A stretch of DNA of 64,000 nucleotides, taken from positions 1,798,001 through 1,862,000 of the forward strand of contig NZ_PJND01000007.1 of the NCBI RefSeq assembly GCF_002846575.1. Direction: 5' to 3'. The position numbers were made by a program, and so were the translations under genes. Of the stretch, positions 1-8,719 are shown one piece after another. This DNA comes from Flavobacterium lindanitolerans (GTDB taxonomy: Bacteria; Bacteroidota; Bacteroidia; Flavobacteriales; Flavobacteriaceae). The notes under the pieces were generated by a model that did not search any database, was not told the DNA's origin, and saw nothing but the letters and a program-made list of their open reading frames with translations. The number at the start of each line of letters is the position of its first letter. Positions within the stretch are counted from its first letter, which is position 1.

Positions 1-564
1 AGGTGTTTTGTGGTCTTCGTAAATACAGTGTAATTTTTCAAATCTGTTTTCTAATACAGCATGCAGGGTTTCTTCACTATATTGTTTTATATCAAGGCCA
101 CTGCATTTTTTTGGTCCGTTTTCAGAAAAAGTACCAATTGTAAGGTATCCGGAAACGGCACTTTGGGCGATTTCGATATACTTTCCTACCTGTTCTTTTG
201 TATTGAGGAAATGAAATGCAGCCCTGTCATGCCACACATCAAAGGTAGTATCGGGTTTAAAATCCAATATGTCGCTTACAATCCAGTTTACTTTTTCTGA
301 CCTATTCCCCAAACGTAATTTTGCTTTTTCCAGTGCTTTTGCAGAAATGTCCAGTACGCTGATATTTTCAAAACCTTCATCGAGTAAAAAGTCAACCAAT
401 TTGCTATCGCCACCGCCAATATCAATGATTTTAGCGGATTTATTTAAATTAAAAGAATGGATAAAATTCAATGAAGTTTTTGGAATTTCTTGTGTCCAGC
501 TTACTTCTTCCGGGCCTTTATTCTGATAGACGGCCTCCCAATGTTCTTTGTTTTTTGTATCCAT
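1..564 (-). CDS. Class I SAM-dependent methyltransferase (3' end outside window)
   Basis: The frame opens at an ATG (562-564) and runs 188 codons leftward with no stop, so the C-terminus is cut by the window edge. The product begins MDTKNKEHWEAVYQNKG. It carries the methyltransferase motif I as IIDIGGGDSKLVDFLL, an acidic motif II (ISVLDISAKAL), and a later FDVWHDRAAFHFL stretch typical of small class I methyltransferases that include thiopurine and tellurite types. These motifs predict AdoMet binding in the cytoplasm. The acceptor substrate cannot be read from the sequence. It lies just downstream of the HMA protein gene on the same strand, 10 nt away, and may be cotranscribed with it. Confidence 0.8.
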   Translation of the reverse strand, partial: MDTKNKEHWEAVYQNKGPEEVSWTQEIPKTSLNFIHSFNLNKSAKIIDIGGGDSKLVDFLLDEGFENISVLDISAKALEKAKLRLGNRSEKVNWIVSDILDFKPDTTFDVWHDRAAFHFLNTKEQVGKYIEIAQSAVSGYLTIGTFSENGPKKCSGLDIKQYSEETLHAVLENRFEKLHCIYEDHKTP

Positions 565-574
565 ACTAAGTTTG

Positions 575-937
575 TTAAGCTTTTTTACAGCAATTGTCTA
601 AGCTTTCATAAGCAACTGCATCAGCTTTGATATCGTCTGCATCATAGCCTAATTTAGAGATGGCCGTTTTAATAGTCTGTAAATCCGTTTTTGTAGCATT
701 ATAATACACCGTAAGTGTACTGTTTTTTTCATCCAGTTCATACATTCGTACGCCTTTTATCTTTAGCATATTGGATTGAAATTTTGACCCGCAGGTTTCA
801 CATTCCTTACAATGGTCGCAATGAATACTGGTTTTGATAACTGCTTTTTGGTTTTTCTTGCCTTCCTGTCCAAATGAAGCAACAGCAAATAGCATAAAAA
901 ATAATAAGATTGATTGTTTTAAGAAAGTGTTTTTCAT
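575..937 (-). CDS. Secreted heavy-metal-associated (HMA-like) Cys-rich protein
   Basis: This 120-residue protein has a signal peptide (residues 1-23, ending ASFGQ) followed by one ferredoxin-like HMA domain. The metal site is unusual: where a normal HMA domain has a single CxxC, this one reads CDHCKECETC, a CxxCxxCxxC ladder. A further Cys pair lies near the C-terminus (NCCKKA). The rest fits the fold (MLKIKGVRMYELDEKNSTLTVYY, then TDLQTIKTAISKLGYDADDIKA). The predicted role is binding or handing on a soft metal such as copper or zinc in the periplasm, which is inference from the family. A TATATTTG -7 box lies at 960-967, just upstream of the start. Confidence 0.78.
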   Translation of the reverse strand: MKNTFLKQSILLFFMLFAVASFGQEGKKNQKAVIKTSIHCDHCKECETCGSKFQSNMLKIKGVRMYELDEKNSTLTVYYNATKTDLQTIKTAISKLGYDADDIKADAVAYESLDNCCKKA

Positions 938-959
938 CAGTTATAATTTTGCTTTCTCA

Positions 960-967
960 CAAATATA
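960..967 (-). promoter_or_regulatory. Bacteroidetes -7 box TATATTTG for the HMA gene
   Basis: Read on the minus strand this is TATATTTG, an exact match to the TAnnTTTG consensus, 22 nt before the start codon at 937. Confidence 0.5.
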
Positions 968-1046
968 AGGCAAATTATTGGCTGTAAAATCCTAAAATTA
1001 TCAGATAGGAATGTGTATCGTAAATACTACTTTCAGCCATCTAACC

Positions 1047-1089
1047 TTGCAACTTTATGACTTTATGACTTTCCAACTTTATAACTTCA
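1047..1089. repeat. Short AT-rich tandem repeat (ACTTTATG-type units)
   Basis: Degenerate copies of an octamer (actttatg, actttatg, actttcc, aactttat, aacttc) run up to the stop codon of the leftward gene that ends at 1090. The stretch is noncoding and contains no hairpin terminator. Confidence 0.6.
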
Positions 1090-1587
1090 TCACTCCGTCG
1101 CCTCTAAATATTTTTTATCCCAATTTTCATAAAGCTGTACTAAGGCATCATAATTCCTGTCTTTTGGAAGATTTTTATCCCATTCCTGTATCATCTTTTG
1201 TAGTTTTTCTTTATCCCGTTTTATAAAAGCAACAGTTCCCTTTGCATAGAAATACCATGCTTTTCCCTCGTCACCTCCAAACAACCGGTATAAAAAGTTA
1301 TAGGTTTTTTTAAAATAAAATATGGCCTGTTTATCATTTTGCGCCTTTGCAAACATTTGCCCGGCATGCCATTGTAAGGATTGACTGTTAGTATGGGTTT
1401 TATTGTTTTTAAGATACGAAACAATCATATTGCCCGCTTTTTCATATTCTTTAGTATTGGCAAGTTTTCTCCAGCAGCAGGTGTCACTGTCAAAAAAACG
1501 CTGTTCATACAAGAGTACGTTGCTCAGGTCTTGAGCAGCAAGATTGGAGCATGAAAATAAAAGTAGGAGAAGAACTATTGTTTTCAT
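1090..1587 (-). CDS. Secreted protein of unknown function, partner of the GLPGLI gene
   Basis: I do not recognise the family. The likely start is the ATG at 1587, giving MKTIVLLLLLFSCSNLAAQ, a signal peptide. The frame also extends upstream to an ATG at 1614 that overlaps the GLPGLI stop (ATGA). The FSCSN stretch could alternatively be a lipobox. The mature part of about 147 residues is helical and Lys/Tyr-rich with a CC pair near residue 37 of the signal-peptide form. Its central part (QWHAGQMFAKAQNDKQAIFYFKKTYNFL) resembles a TPR-like helical hairpin. It is translationally close to the upstream GLPGLI gene, so the two are likely one operon. Confidence 0.7.
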   Translation of the reverse strand: MKTIVLLLLLFSCSNLAAQDLSNVLLYEQRFFDSDTCCWRKLANTKEYEKAGNMIVSYLKNNKTHTNSQSLQWHAGQMFAKAQNDKQAIFYFKKTYNFLYRLFGGDEGKAWYFYAKGTVAFIKRDKEKLQKMIQEWDKNLPKDRNYDALVQLYENWDKKYLEATE

Positions 1588-1610
1588 TGTAGCCATTCCA
1601 TCAAAAATCA

Positions 1611-2540
1611 TCATGGGTAAGGATGTAGAGATTTTGGACGCTCTATCGGATTGTTAAATACGGGCATTTGTGCAGGAATGCCAGTGTTTTTGCCAGGCGA
1701 AATTTGTTTGAGGCTGCCAAGTCCTACTAATTCCATTTGGGTTTGCAGGAATTTCTTTGGGTCCTTATCGCGGGTTTCCTTTAATTTCTTTATTTCTTCC
1801 GGAGTTGCTTTAATAGCATCCGGAGGCAATTGAATTTCAGTTTCTGAAAGGACATTGCTGCTTCCTATTTTTCTGATGGTATAATCATTTGATGGGTTTC
1901 GAACCGGTTTTGCCTTTTCGTCAATTTTCTCCAATCCTAAAAAGATAAAACTCACCTCTGCATCCTCATCATAAGCTTCAACAATTAGTCCGGGCAATCC
2001 TACCAGTTTCCATGGCCCGGTTGAAAAAGGTAACTCTTCCGCAAACCAGGCTGTCCAGTTCCTGCCTCTAAAATAGCCTGTTGCTTTTTTGCAATTCAGG
2101 CCTTCAATAATACGGGTATCGGTTGAGATTTTCCAGTCGATTTTTTCTACTTTTTCTTCTGTAAGATAAAAGGCCACCAATTGTTCTTTTATTATAAACT
2201 TATGCCGATTGGCAAAATAGAAAATCTCCATGCTATTGAATTGTCTTTTTTTGGGCGGAGAAACAAATGTGGGAGTTTCTACATTAGCCTGCTGACGTTT
2301 TTGTTTTTCAAACACTTCTTTGGCTTCTATATCCTGTATTATTTTATCATAACTTAAATATACAGAAGCATTTTTACCGGCTATCAGCATCATGTTTTCC
2401 CGATAATAATTTTCCCTGTTTGTAGTATCCCGTACATGTGAAAAGGCATATCTTACACGAATCAACGCCTTGTCCGGCTCTTGTGCAAAAGCAAAAGGGG
2501 CAATTGCTGTTGCGAATAAAGTAAATAGAAAAGTTTTCAT
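1611..2540 (-). CDS. GLPGLI family protein
   Basis: The 309-residue product has a signal peptide (1-19, ending FAFAQ). The family hallmark GLPGLI is at residues 181-186, preceded by the usual WTAWFAEELPFSTGPWKL. The preceding part (KIDWKISTDTRIIEGLNCKKA) matches the family's conserved pattern. GLPGLI proteins occur widely in Bacteroidetes, are predicted to be periplasmic or outer-membrane associated, and have no established biochemical role. The stop overlaps a possible start of the next gene. The C-terminal tail (IERPKSLHPYP) is Pro-rich. Confidence 0.92.
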   Translation of the reverse strand: MKTFLFTLFATAIAPFAFAQEPDKALIRVRYAFSHVRDTTNRENYYRENMMLIAGKNASVYLSYDKIIQDIEAKEVFEKQKRQQANVETPTFVSPPKKRQFNSMEIFYFANRHKFIIKEQLVAFYLTEEKVEKIDWKISTDTRIIEGLNCKKATGYFRGRNWTAWFAEELPFSTGPWKLVGLPGLIVEAYDEDAEVSFIFLGLEKIDEKAKPVRNPSNDYTIRKIGSSNVLSETEIQLPPDAIKATPEEIKKLKETRDKDPKKFLQTQMELVGLGSLKQISPGKNTGIPAQMPVFNNPIERPKSLHPYP

Positions 2541-2661
2541 ATCTCTGTTGTTAAGTGTTGCTGTTTAGATTTGAAAATCAATGATTTACCTTTCTAAAGT
2601 AATAAATTTTATTTTTATTTATACAAAATCGCAACAGAAAGTGATTAAAGTGAGAGAGTTA

Positions 2662-2694
2662 AATAAAAAACGACGGGAATTTCCCGCCGTTTTT
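2662..2694 (-). terminator. Rho-independent terminator after the 2711-4304 gene pair
   Basis: Arms at 2671-2679 and 2681-2689 (cgacgggaa / ttcccgccg, one mismatch) form a tight hairpin. It is flanked by A6 on the left and T5 on the right, so it can work on both strands. Confidence 0.75.
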
Positions 2695-2710
2695 AGTTAA
2701 GTATAATTGA

Positions 2711-2875
2711 TTAATCAGGAGTGTTTCTATCTAAAAACTTAATTAATTTCCGATACAGTTTTATTATAAAATAAATAATTACGGCAAGAAAAAGAAGGCT
2801 GATTACTTCCCACAAAGTGCCTAAAATAAAAGGCAGATTGTATACTGTTTCTGTTTCAAAGACCTGTTGTTTCAT
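2711..2875 (-). CDS. 54-residue single-pass membrane protein
   Basis: This short ORF starts at the ATG at 2873-2875 and ends at TAA 2711-2713. The product is MKQQVFETETVYNLPFILG followed by a hydrophobic segment (TLWEVISLLFLAVIIYFII) and a basic tail (KLYRKLIKFLDRNTPD). That pattern predicts one transmembrane helix with a positively charged cytoplasmic C-terminus. It begins 16 nt after the stop of the 470-residue lipoprotein gene and is followed by a strong terminator, so the two look like a two-gene operon. No family is recognised. The coding call rests on codon phase, charge pattern and operon position only. Confidence 0.6.
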   Translation of the reverse strand: MKQQVFETETVYNLPFILGTLWEVISLLFLAVIIYFIIKLYRKLIKFLDRNTPD

Positions 2876-2891
2876 AGTTGGATTTTTAATG

Positions 2892-4304
2892 TTAATTGTA
2901 ACGCCATGATGAGCTTACGATAGTGGCATCCATCGGATTCAGGATTAAGGTCAGACGTATTCCTTTGAAGACTTTGATTCCCCAGCCTTCTATAGAATAA
3001 TCATATTTCATAGAGCCGATAACTTCAACTTTAATGTTTCCGTTGGGCAGTATATCAACGAAATAGTCGCTTTGGCTCCATTCTCCAAGTGATGCACCAT
3101 ATTCTTCAGAAGTTACATTGGTAACGGTATGTCGTTGTTGTCTGGAAACAGAAAATTTCACATTCAATCTTAATCCTGTAAAAAGATTGATTTTGAATTT
3201 GTAGCTGCCTAAAAAAGTATTGCTTATATTAGGTTGCTGTTCCATTTCAACTGAATTTATTTCCAGTTGGTTTAAAGATTCAGCCAGTTCTTCCAGGCTA
3301 TTTATTGTTCTGGTACCGGACGGTTCTATTCTGCCGTCAAATTCGAATGAGAGTCCGTTTGCAATAGAATAATCAATTAATTTCTTGGCAAATACCATTG
3401 CTTCGGGATTAATAGTCCCGTCAAATGTGTTTTGGTTTAGATGGTTAAGAATTGATACTACGGCTTTATTGTTAGCAGGACTGTCCCACCAGTCTTTTTG
3501 TTCCGGAGTTAAACGTCTTATAAAATTAAATTGAATATTTCCGAGAAAAATCGGTTGGGTAGCTATAGGAATTGCAATGTCAGGATTTCCACCGCCGGCA
3601 TCGGTAACGGGTTCAAGAACGAATTTGTTCTCAAGATAGGGCTCAGGGTTATTCATGACCACTTCGAAGCAATTAATTGATATTACCGATTTCACATGGG
3701 CTCCGCCGTCTTTGTTTTTATAACAGCCCTGGCCGGCTAAGGTTGGCGGGTTATTATTGGTACAATATAGTTGGGTGCTTATAAAACATTTAGTTGCAGT
3801 AGCACTTCTGGAAAGAAAAGAAGTCCTGCTTATCTCTGTCATGTTGAATTTACCGGTAAACTGGGTTTGAGGATCAGCCTTATAGCGGGAAAGGTAAGAA
3901 TCGTCAGGCTTATATTTTATAAGTACTGCTTTTTTCTCATTTCCGATATTAAAAACAACAAGATTTTCAAATGTTCCTTCTTCGGTTGTTTCACGGGTAA
4001 CAGCCATTGTATAATACTCAATGCCATTGTTCGTGATTTGTGTTACAGACGTACTGTCGATTTCAAATTGATAGTTAGAATCAGCGTTAGGATTACTGTT
4101 TCTTGCTGCCCTAAGCAGGTCGCCCGGGAGCGCTTCCGAAAGTAAATCAGGAAGTTTTTTAAAATCGGTAAATGGTTTGCTGACTATAGGCGAAACAGAA
4201 TTATTTTCACCGGAAATTTCCTGAGTTTCGTCTGTCTGACAACTTAATAACAACATGCTCCAAATAAAAAGGAGACTCTTTAAAAGTTTAGCTCTTTGTT
4301 TCAT
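2892..4304 (-). CDS. Large lipoprotein of unknown function
   Basis: The 470-residue product begins with a lipoprotein signal whose lipobox is LLSC (Cys22). A Ser/Asn/Glu-rich spacer follows, then a region with several Cys (KCFISTQLYCTNNNPP, QGCYKNKDGG), suggesting disulfides outside the cytoplasm. A middle part reads LTPEQKDWWDSPANNKAVV and PEAMVFAKKLIDYSIANG, a pattern I associate with Flavobacterium lipoproteins of variable C-terminus. The last ~110 residues look beta-rich (YKFKINLFTGLRLNVKFSV and onward). No enzyme motif is visible. It is followed by a small membrane protein gene in the same transcript. Confidence 0.8.
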   Translation of the reverse strand: MKQRAKLLKSLLFIWSMLLLSCQTDETQEISGENNSVSPIVSKPFTDFKKLPDLLSEALPGDLLRAARNSNPNADSNYQFEIDSTSVTQITNNGIEYYTMAVTRETTEEGTFENLVVFNIGNEKKAVLIKYKPDDSYLSRYKADPQTQFTGKFNMTEISRTSFLSRSATATKCFISTQLYCTNNNPPTLAGQGCYKNKDGGAHVKSVISINCFEVVMNNPEPYLENKFVLEPVTDAGGGNPDIAIPIATQPIFLGNIQFNFIRRLTPEQKDWWDSPANNKAVVSILNHLNQNTFDGTINPEAMVFAKKLIDYSIANGLSFEFDGRIEPSGTRTINSLEELAESLNQLEINSVEMEQQPNISNTFLGSYKFKINLFTGLRLNVKFSVSRQQRHTVTNVTSEEYGASLGEWSQSDYFVDILPNGNIKVEVIGSMKYDYSIEGWGIKVFKGIRLTLILNPMDATIVSSSWRYN

Positions 4305-4629
4305 ACTGTTTGGTTTTTAATTAGTTATTTTGGCGTGAGAGTGATACAATACTACAAAAAATAATTTATAAATAAACAAATTAATTTATTTTTATTATAA
4401 GTAAATTACAAAAAGGACTGTTTCAAAAGGTTTATTTGTTAATTTATTTAATGTTTACAATGTCTTTAGATGCTTTTGCAGATGTTTCTGTAATAAACTA
4501 AAATGTTTTCTTTTGAATGAAAAAGCGACTGCAATAATTTATTGGAATCAGTAAAAAATACCTATTAATATTTTATATCTTCACGAAGCTTTTTTACGCC
4601 TAAATGCAACCCTAAATCGTATAATTTTT
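4305..4629. other. 325-bp intergenic region between divergent genes
   Basis: This very AT-rich stretch separates the leftward lipoprotein gene from the rightward GNAT gene and must hold both promoters. I see no convincing ORF (the longest ATG frame noticed is about 16 codons), RNA gene or strong hairpin in it. Confidence 0.6.
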
Positions 4630-5247
4630 ATGGCATTAATTAAAGAATTTGACTTTTCACAAAACCTTGTTTTGGAAGATGATATCGTTTTGTTGCGCCC
4701 GTTGCAACATTCGGATTTTGAAAACCTGCTCTATTTTGCACTCAATGAGCCTGAAATCTGGACATTTTCAAGCATAGCGGCTAGTGGAAGTGAAAATCTG
4801 AAAAACTACATCAACCTGGCAATACAAGCTCGCGAAAACAAGACAGAATTTCCTTTTATCGTTATAGACAAGAAAACAGGGCGCTACGCCGGAAGCACAC
4901 GCTTTTATGATATTAATTTTCCGTTTAGCAGCCTGCAGCTGGGATATACATGGTATGGGAAAGATTTTCAGGGCACCGGACTCAACAAACACTGCAAATT
5001 CCTGATGTTGCAATTTGCTTTTGAGGTTTTGAAAATGGAAAGGGTCGAATTCAGGGCAGACAGTAATAATGCCAAAAGCATAGCGGCAATGAAAAGTATT
5101 GGCTGCCAGGTAGAGGGAATATTGCGAAGCCATATGCCCAAACTCAATAGCGATGACAGACGCGATTCCATAATTTTGAGCATACTGAAAAACGAATGGG
5201 AGGAAGGAGCCAGACAAAGGCTGCTTGATAAAATAAATAACAAATAA
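4630..5247 (+). CDS. GNAT acetyltransferase, RimJ/RimL-like
   Basis: The 205-residue protein has the GNAT fold in order: an N-terminal strand with VLLRPLQHSDFENLL, the central beta strand (IVIDKKTGRYAGSTRFYDI), an acetyl-CoA loop region (YTWYGKDFQGTGLNKHCKF), and the C-terminal motif VEFRADSNNAKSIAAMKSIG. The GLNK loop and the SxxAMxxIG element are typical of the RimJ/RimL branch. These enzymes move acetyl from acetyl-CoA to an amino group. The acceptor here is unknown. The next gene starts 3 nt after the stop, so the two are probably cotranscribed. Confidence 0.9.
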   Translation: MALIKEFDFSQNLVLEDDIVLLRPLQHSDFENLLYFALNEPEIWTFSSIAASGSENLKNYINLAIQARENKTEFPFIVIDKKTGRYAGSTRFYDINFPFSSLQLGYTWYGKDFQGTGLNKHCKFLMLQFAFEVLKMERVEFRADSNNAKSIAAMKSIGCQVEGILRSHMPKLNSDDRRDSIILSILKNEWEEGARQRLLDKINNK

Positions 5248-5250
5248 AAT

Positions 5251-5688
5251 ATGAAAATCAATCCAAAAACAGGAATAGACAAACTGGTCTTCGGGATGTT
5301 GCAAAAAGATGTAGAAGAAGTATACGGCAAACCCGATAAGACTTCTACAGATGAAGATGGTAATAGAATACTACAGTACAACAAGCAGAAAATCCGACTG
5401 ACTTTTTACAAGGATGAAGATTTCAGGTTGGGCTATCTTATCACATCCAATCCCGAAGTTTTGCTTTTCGATAAAAAAATTATAGGCCGTCCAATTGCTC
5501 AAGTACAAAAAGAACTTGAAACTGCCGGATGGGCAAAATGGGAAAAGGAAGAATTTGACACGCTGGAAAACTTTTTTAACGAAGCTAACTGGACAATACT
5601 GCAAGCTGAATTTGATGAGGTGGTAAAGGTAGAAATTGGAGCCATCATCAATGACAAGGATGAATTTGAATGGAAGTTCAAAAAATAA
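5251..5688 (+). CDS. Conserved hypothetical cytoplasmic protein downstream of GNAT gene
   Basis: The 145-residue product has no signal peptide or membrane segment. It is acidic and rich in Lys, Glu and Phe, beginning MKINPKTGIDKLVFGMLQKD. The motif LVFGMLQKDVEEVYGKPDK resembles the opening of small proteins that measure a slope from two helices and a strand pair (SMI1/BLF1-like), but I cannot assign it. It is coupled to the GNAT gene 3 nt upstream and is followed at once by a strong hairpin terminator. Confidence 0.72.
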   Translation: MKINPKTGIDKLVFGMLQKDVEEVYGKPDKTSTDEDGNRILQYNKQKIRLTFYKDEDFRLGYLITSNPEVLLFDKKIIGRPIAQVQKELETAGWAKWEKEEFDTLENFFNEANWTILQAEFDEVVKVEIGAIINDKDEFEWKFKK

Positions 5689-5723
5689 AAAAAGGGATTT
5701 TCATTTAGAAAATCCCTTTTTTT
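5688..5723. terminator. Bidirectional terminator between convergent genes
   Basis: A perfect 12-bp stem (5691-5702 with 5708-5719, loop attta) lies between an A-rich left flank and a T7 right flank. It serves the rightward gene ending at 5688 and the leftward PPIase ending at 5744. Confidence 0.9.
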
Positions 5724-5743
5724 GTATTGTATTTAAAAGCTAA

Positions 5744-6907
5744 TTATTGTTTTGGTGCTTCCAAAAGCTCTACTTCAAAAATAATGTTGGAGTTTGGTGG
5801 AATTACGTTGCCAGCACCTCTTTCGCCATAACCGAGATTAGACGGGATGAAGAACGTAGCCTTATCTCCAAATGACATAAGGTTAATTCCTTCAAGGAAA
5901 CCAGGAATCAGGCCTCCTTTGTTTGTAATGTCAAAAGGAAATGGCTGGTAGCCGCCTTGTGCATCGCGGTTAGCGTCATATTTTCCGAATGCTTTTGATA
6001 TTTCTGCATTACTGCTGTCAAACAGGCTTCCGTCTTCCAGATAACCTGCATAACCAACGTAAACTGTTCCTGATGTAGGTTTGGTTCCGGTTCCTTTATG
6101 TGTAATGGCATACTGTAAACCTGATTCTGTTTTTTTGGCAGTAGCTTTCATAGCTGCAAATTCAGCAACTTTTTTAGCCTTTACAGGAGCATACTCAGCT
6201 TCCAATGCTCTTTTTTTCTCGGCTTCGGCAGCAAGCTGTTTTTTCTCATTTTCATCCTTGTTAACAAAGTAATCATTAAAAACTTTTGCAGCATCGAATT
6301 TTTTAGCTTCGGCACCATTGCGGATGATTTTTACTTCCATGATTACATCATTCTGCTCAATAGCATTTACCACATCCATACCGCTGACTACTTTACCAAA
6401 AACAGTATGTTTTCCGTCAAGCCACGGAGTATCTTTATGAGTGATAAAAAACTGGCTTCCGTTGGTGCCAACCCCGGCATTAGCCATAGAAAGTACACCG
6501 CCTGAATCATGTTTCAATTCCGGAACAATTTCATCTGCAAAACGATAGCCCGGACCGCCGGAACCATTACCGTCCGGGTCACCGGCCTGAATCATAAAAT
6601 CTTTAATTACTCTGTGGAATTTAATTCCCGTATAGAAAGGTTTTCCTTTATATTTTGCGCTTACGGCATTGTTGGTTCCCTCTGCAAGTGAGATAAAGTT
6701 GGCCACTGTGATAGGTGTCTTTTGGTATTCCAACTTCACGACTATTCTTCCTTTGTTTGTTTCTATCTGAGCATAAATGCCCGCGTCTTGAGCCGTAGCT
6801 CCTGCTTTTTTAGTTGTTGCGGCTTTCTTTGGAGCGGCTGATTTTGTCTGGGCGCTAAGACCAGTTGTCATGGCCAGAAACAATAAGCAAATAAATTTTA
6901 ATTTCAT
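5744..6907 (-). CDS. Cyclophilin-FKBP fusion peptidyl-prolyl isomerase, exported
   Basis: This 387-residue protein has a signal peptide (1-19, ending GLSAQ) and a Lys/Ala/Thr-rich spacer. A cyclophilin domain follows (about 43-200), with [26 protein letters not shown] and [10 protein letters not shown] carrying the catalytic Arg, Phe and Gln positions. After a charged helical linker comes an FKBP domain (about 265-387). The FKBP pocket floor, usually Trp in GWEEG, reads PGFLEG, so it is Phe. An insert of roughly 18 residues sits between LFDSS and that helix. It should fold proteins in the periplasm. A second, related fusion gene lies 42 nt upstream in the same direction. Confidence 0.93.
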   Translation of the reverse strand: MKLKFICLLFLAMTTGLSAQTKSAAPKKAATTKKAGATAQDAGIYAQIETNKGRIVVKLEYQKTPITVANFISLAEGTNNAVSAKYKGKPFYTGIKFHRVIKDFMIQAGDPDGNGSGGPGYRFADEIVPELKHDSGGVLSMANAGVGTNGSQFFITHKDTPWLDGKHTVFGKVVSGMDVVNAIEQNDVIMEVKIIRNGAEAKKFDAAKVFNDYFVNKDENEKKQLAAEAEKKRALEAEYAPVKAKKVAEFAAMKATAKKTESGLQYAITHKGTGTKPTSGTVYVGYAGYLEDGSLFDSSNAEISKAFGKYDANRDAQGGYQPFPFDITNKGGLIPGFLEGINLMSFGDKATFFIPSNLGYGERGAGNVIPPNSNIIFEVELLEAPKQ

Positions 6908-6949
6908 TGTGTATCAGATTAAGTTTTCTATACTGTTTTTAAGAATCTA

Positions 6950-8065
6950 TTAGTTTGCAGGAGTAGCTCCCAGCATTTCAATTTCAAAAATAATATTAGC
7001 ATTTGGAGGAATAACACCACCAGCCCCTCTTTCTCCATAGGCAAGATAAGAAGGGATAAAGATAACTGCTTTATCTCCAGGCGATAATTGTTCAATGCCC
7101 TCAATAAAGCCCGGAATCATGCCTTCTTTCATTCCAATAGTGAAGGGAATTGGAGAATAAGCCTTCGCAGCAGCTCTGTTAGGGTCTAATTTCCCGAAAA
7201 TTGTAGCGATACTTTCGATATTGGTGTCAAACAAATCACCATTTTCAAAGTAACCGGCATAGTTAATAGAAACCGGAGTTCCGGCTACAGGCTTTTTGCC
7301 TTTTCCTTTGGTAATTATTTTATATTGTAATCCGGATTGGGTTTTGGTTGATTGCGCTTTTAACTGTTGGAATTGAGCCTCCTTTTCTTTAATGACAGCA
7401 GAATACTTCTCCCTCATCTTTAATTGCTCTTCTTCAAGTTTTTTTAGCTCTTCAGTTTGTTTGTCAAAACCATCTTTAAAAATTTTAGGAGCATCAAACT
7501 TTTTGGCATCCTGACCCTTACGGATAATGGTTATTTTTTTAATAACATCGTCTTGTTGTATAGCATTCACAACTTCCATTCCGTTACCCATGACATGGCC
7601 AAAAATAGTATGGATGCCATCAAGCCATGGTGTGGCCTGGTGTGTGATGAAAAACTGACTTCCGTTTGTAGCCTTACCTCCGTTTGCCATAGACAGCACA
7701 CCACCTTTGTCATGTTTTAGTTCCGGAACAATTTCATCTTGAAAACGGTAACCCGGTCCTCCGGAACCATTTCCGTCGGGGTCACCACCCTGTATCATAA
7801 AATTAGGAATCACCCTGTGAAATTTTAATCCGTCATAGAAGGGTTTTCCTTTGTATTTTTCATTTACTACAGGATTTTTTCCTTCGGCAAGCGATACAAA
7901 ATTAGCAACCGTAACAGGTGTTTTTTTATACTCCAGTTCCACCATAATGGTTCCTTTGTCTGTTTCGATTTCAGCATACATACCATCAGGCAGATTGCTG
8001 TTAGACTTGTCGCAGGATAAAAATAAAACACTAAGGCTTAAAAGTAAACTTGTTATTTTCTTCAT
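6950..8065 (-). CDS. Cyclophilin-FKBP fusion peptidyl-prolyl isomerase, lipoprotein
   Basis: The 371-residue protein has the same two-domain plan as its neighbour: cyclophilin at about 28-185 ([34 protein letters not shown]) and FKBP at about 250-371 ([18 protein letters not shown]). It differs in its N-terminus, a lipoprotein signal with lipobox LFLSC and lipid-acceptor Cys18, so it should be anchored to a membrane on the periplasmic side. The FKBP pocket floor is again Phe (PGFIEG). It sits between gldI and the exported paralogue, all leftward with gaps of 14 and 42 nt, which suggests one folding operon. Confidence 0.93.
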   Translation of the reverse strand: MKKITSLLLSLSVLFLSCDKSNSNLPDGMYAEIETDKGTIMVELEYKKTPVTVANFVSLAEGKNPVVNEKYKGKPFYDGLKFHRVIPNFMIQGGDPDGNGSGGPGYRFQDEIVPELKHDKGGVLSMANGGKATNGSQFFITHQATPWLDGIHTIFGHVMGNGMEVVNAIQQDDVIKKITIIRKGQDAKKFDAPKIFKDGFDKQTEELKKLEEEQLKMREKYSAVIKEKEAQFQQLKAQSTKTQSGLQYKIITKGKGKKPVAGTPVSINYAGYFENGDLFDTNIESIATIFGKLDPNRAAAKAYSPIPFTIGMKEGMIPGFIEGIEQLSPGDKAVIFIPSYLAYGERGAGGVIPPNANIIFEIEMLGATPAN

Positions 8066-8079
8066 AGTGAATAGTCGGT

Positions 8080-8715
8080 TTATTGTTTGATTGTTTCTGT
8101 TGTTTTTGGAGTCTCGGTAGTTAGTGGGACCGTCGTTTTTGCATCTTTAGCAGTTGCCTTAGCGTCTTTTTCCGGTTTGATGTCCTTTAGGGTAATTGTA
8201 ACCATCAAAGGCTGGTTGTGGCCAATTCTCCTGTTATCGCCATGATAGCCATAGCCCATATGCGAAGGAAAAAGGAAAGTCAGTTTTTCCCCTTTTTTCA
8301 TCAGCTTGATACCGTCACGCATTCCCATCATGATATTTTGCTTATCGACACGATATACCTGTGGACGAAGTTCTAATTCTGTATAAATCATGTTGCCGTT
8401 CAGGTCTTTGACTTCATAATCAAAATAAGCAACATCTCCTTTTTTTGGAGTCAGCGTATCGGTCAACGTACTTTTTAAATCGTATTTATACCAATAACCT
8501 TTTGCTGTGGCTATATATTTGGCTGCCGTATCTTTTTTGATAACGGCTTCGATTTCGGCTTCCTCACCGGCAATCAGTTTTTTGTTTCGCTCAACAGATT
8601 CTTTCATAAAAGTTCCTGATGAATTCGAAATAGGCTTTCTGGCCTGTTGTTGTGTACAGCCCGTAACCAGTAGAGCCCCGGCTGTAATACCCAAAATAAG
8701 CTTGAAAAATTTCAT
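8080..8715 (-). CDS. gldI: Gliding motility lipoprotein GldI, FKBP-type
   Basis: The start is placed at the ATG at 8713-8715 because it gives a clean lipoprotein signal, [20 protein letters not shown], with Cys20. It also lies 4 nt after the preceding stop; a longer frame upstream overlaps that gene. The product (211 residues) has one FKBP-like domain ([15 protein letters not shown] through [12 protein letters not shown], ending VTITLKDI) and a Thr/Lys-rich tail. The Trp of the usual FKBP pocket is replaced by Met (GMRDGI). GldI is a known requirement for gliding in Flavobacterium johnsoniae, probably by folding other Gld or type IX secretion parts. Position and domain make this call strong. 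Confidence 0.9.
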   Translation of the reverse strand: MKFFKLILGITAGALLVTGCTQQQARKPISNSSGTFMKESVERNKKLIAGEEAEIEAVIKKDTAAKYIATAKGYWYKYDLKSTLTDTLTPKKGDVAYFDYEVKDLNGNMIYTELELRPQVYRVDKQNIMMGMRDGIKLMKKGEKLTFLFPSHMGYGYHGDNRRIGHNQPLMVTITLKDIKPEKDAKATAKDAKTTVPLTTETPKTTETIKQ

Positions 8716-8719
8716 AGGC

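Noticed and set aside
61..526. Two + strand frames at the left edge
   Set aside because: They are shadows of the leftward methyltransferase gene, whose motifs and start are clear on the minus strand.
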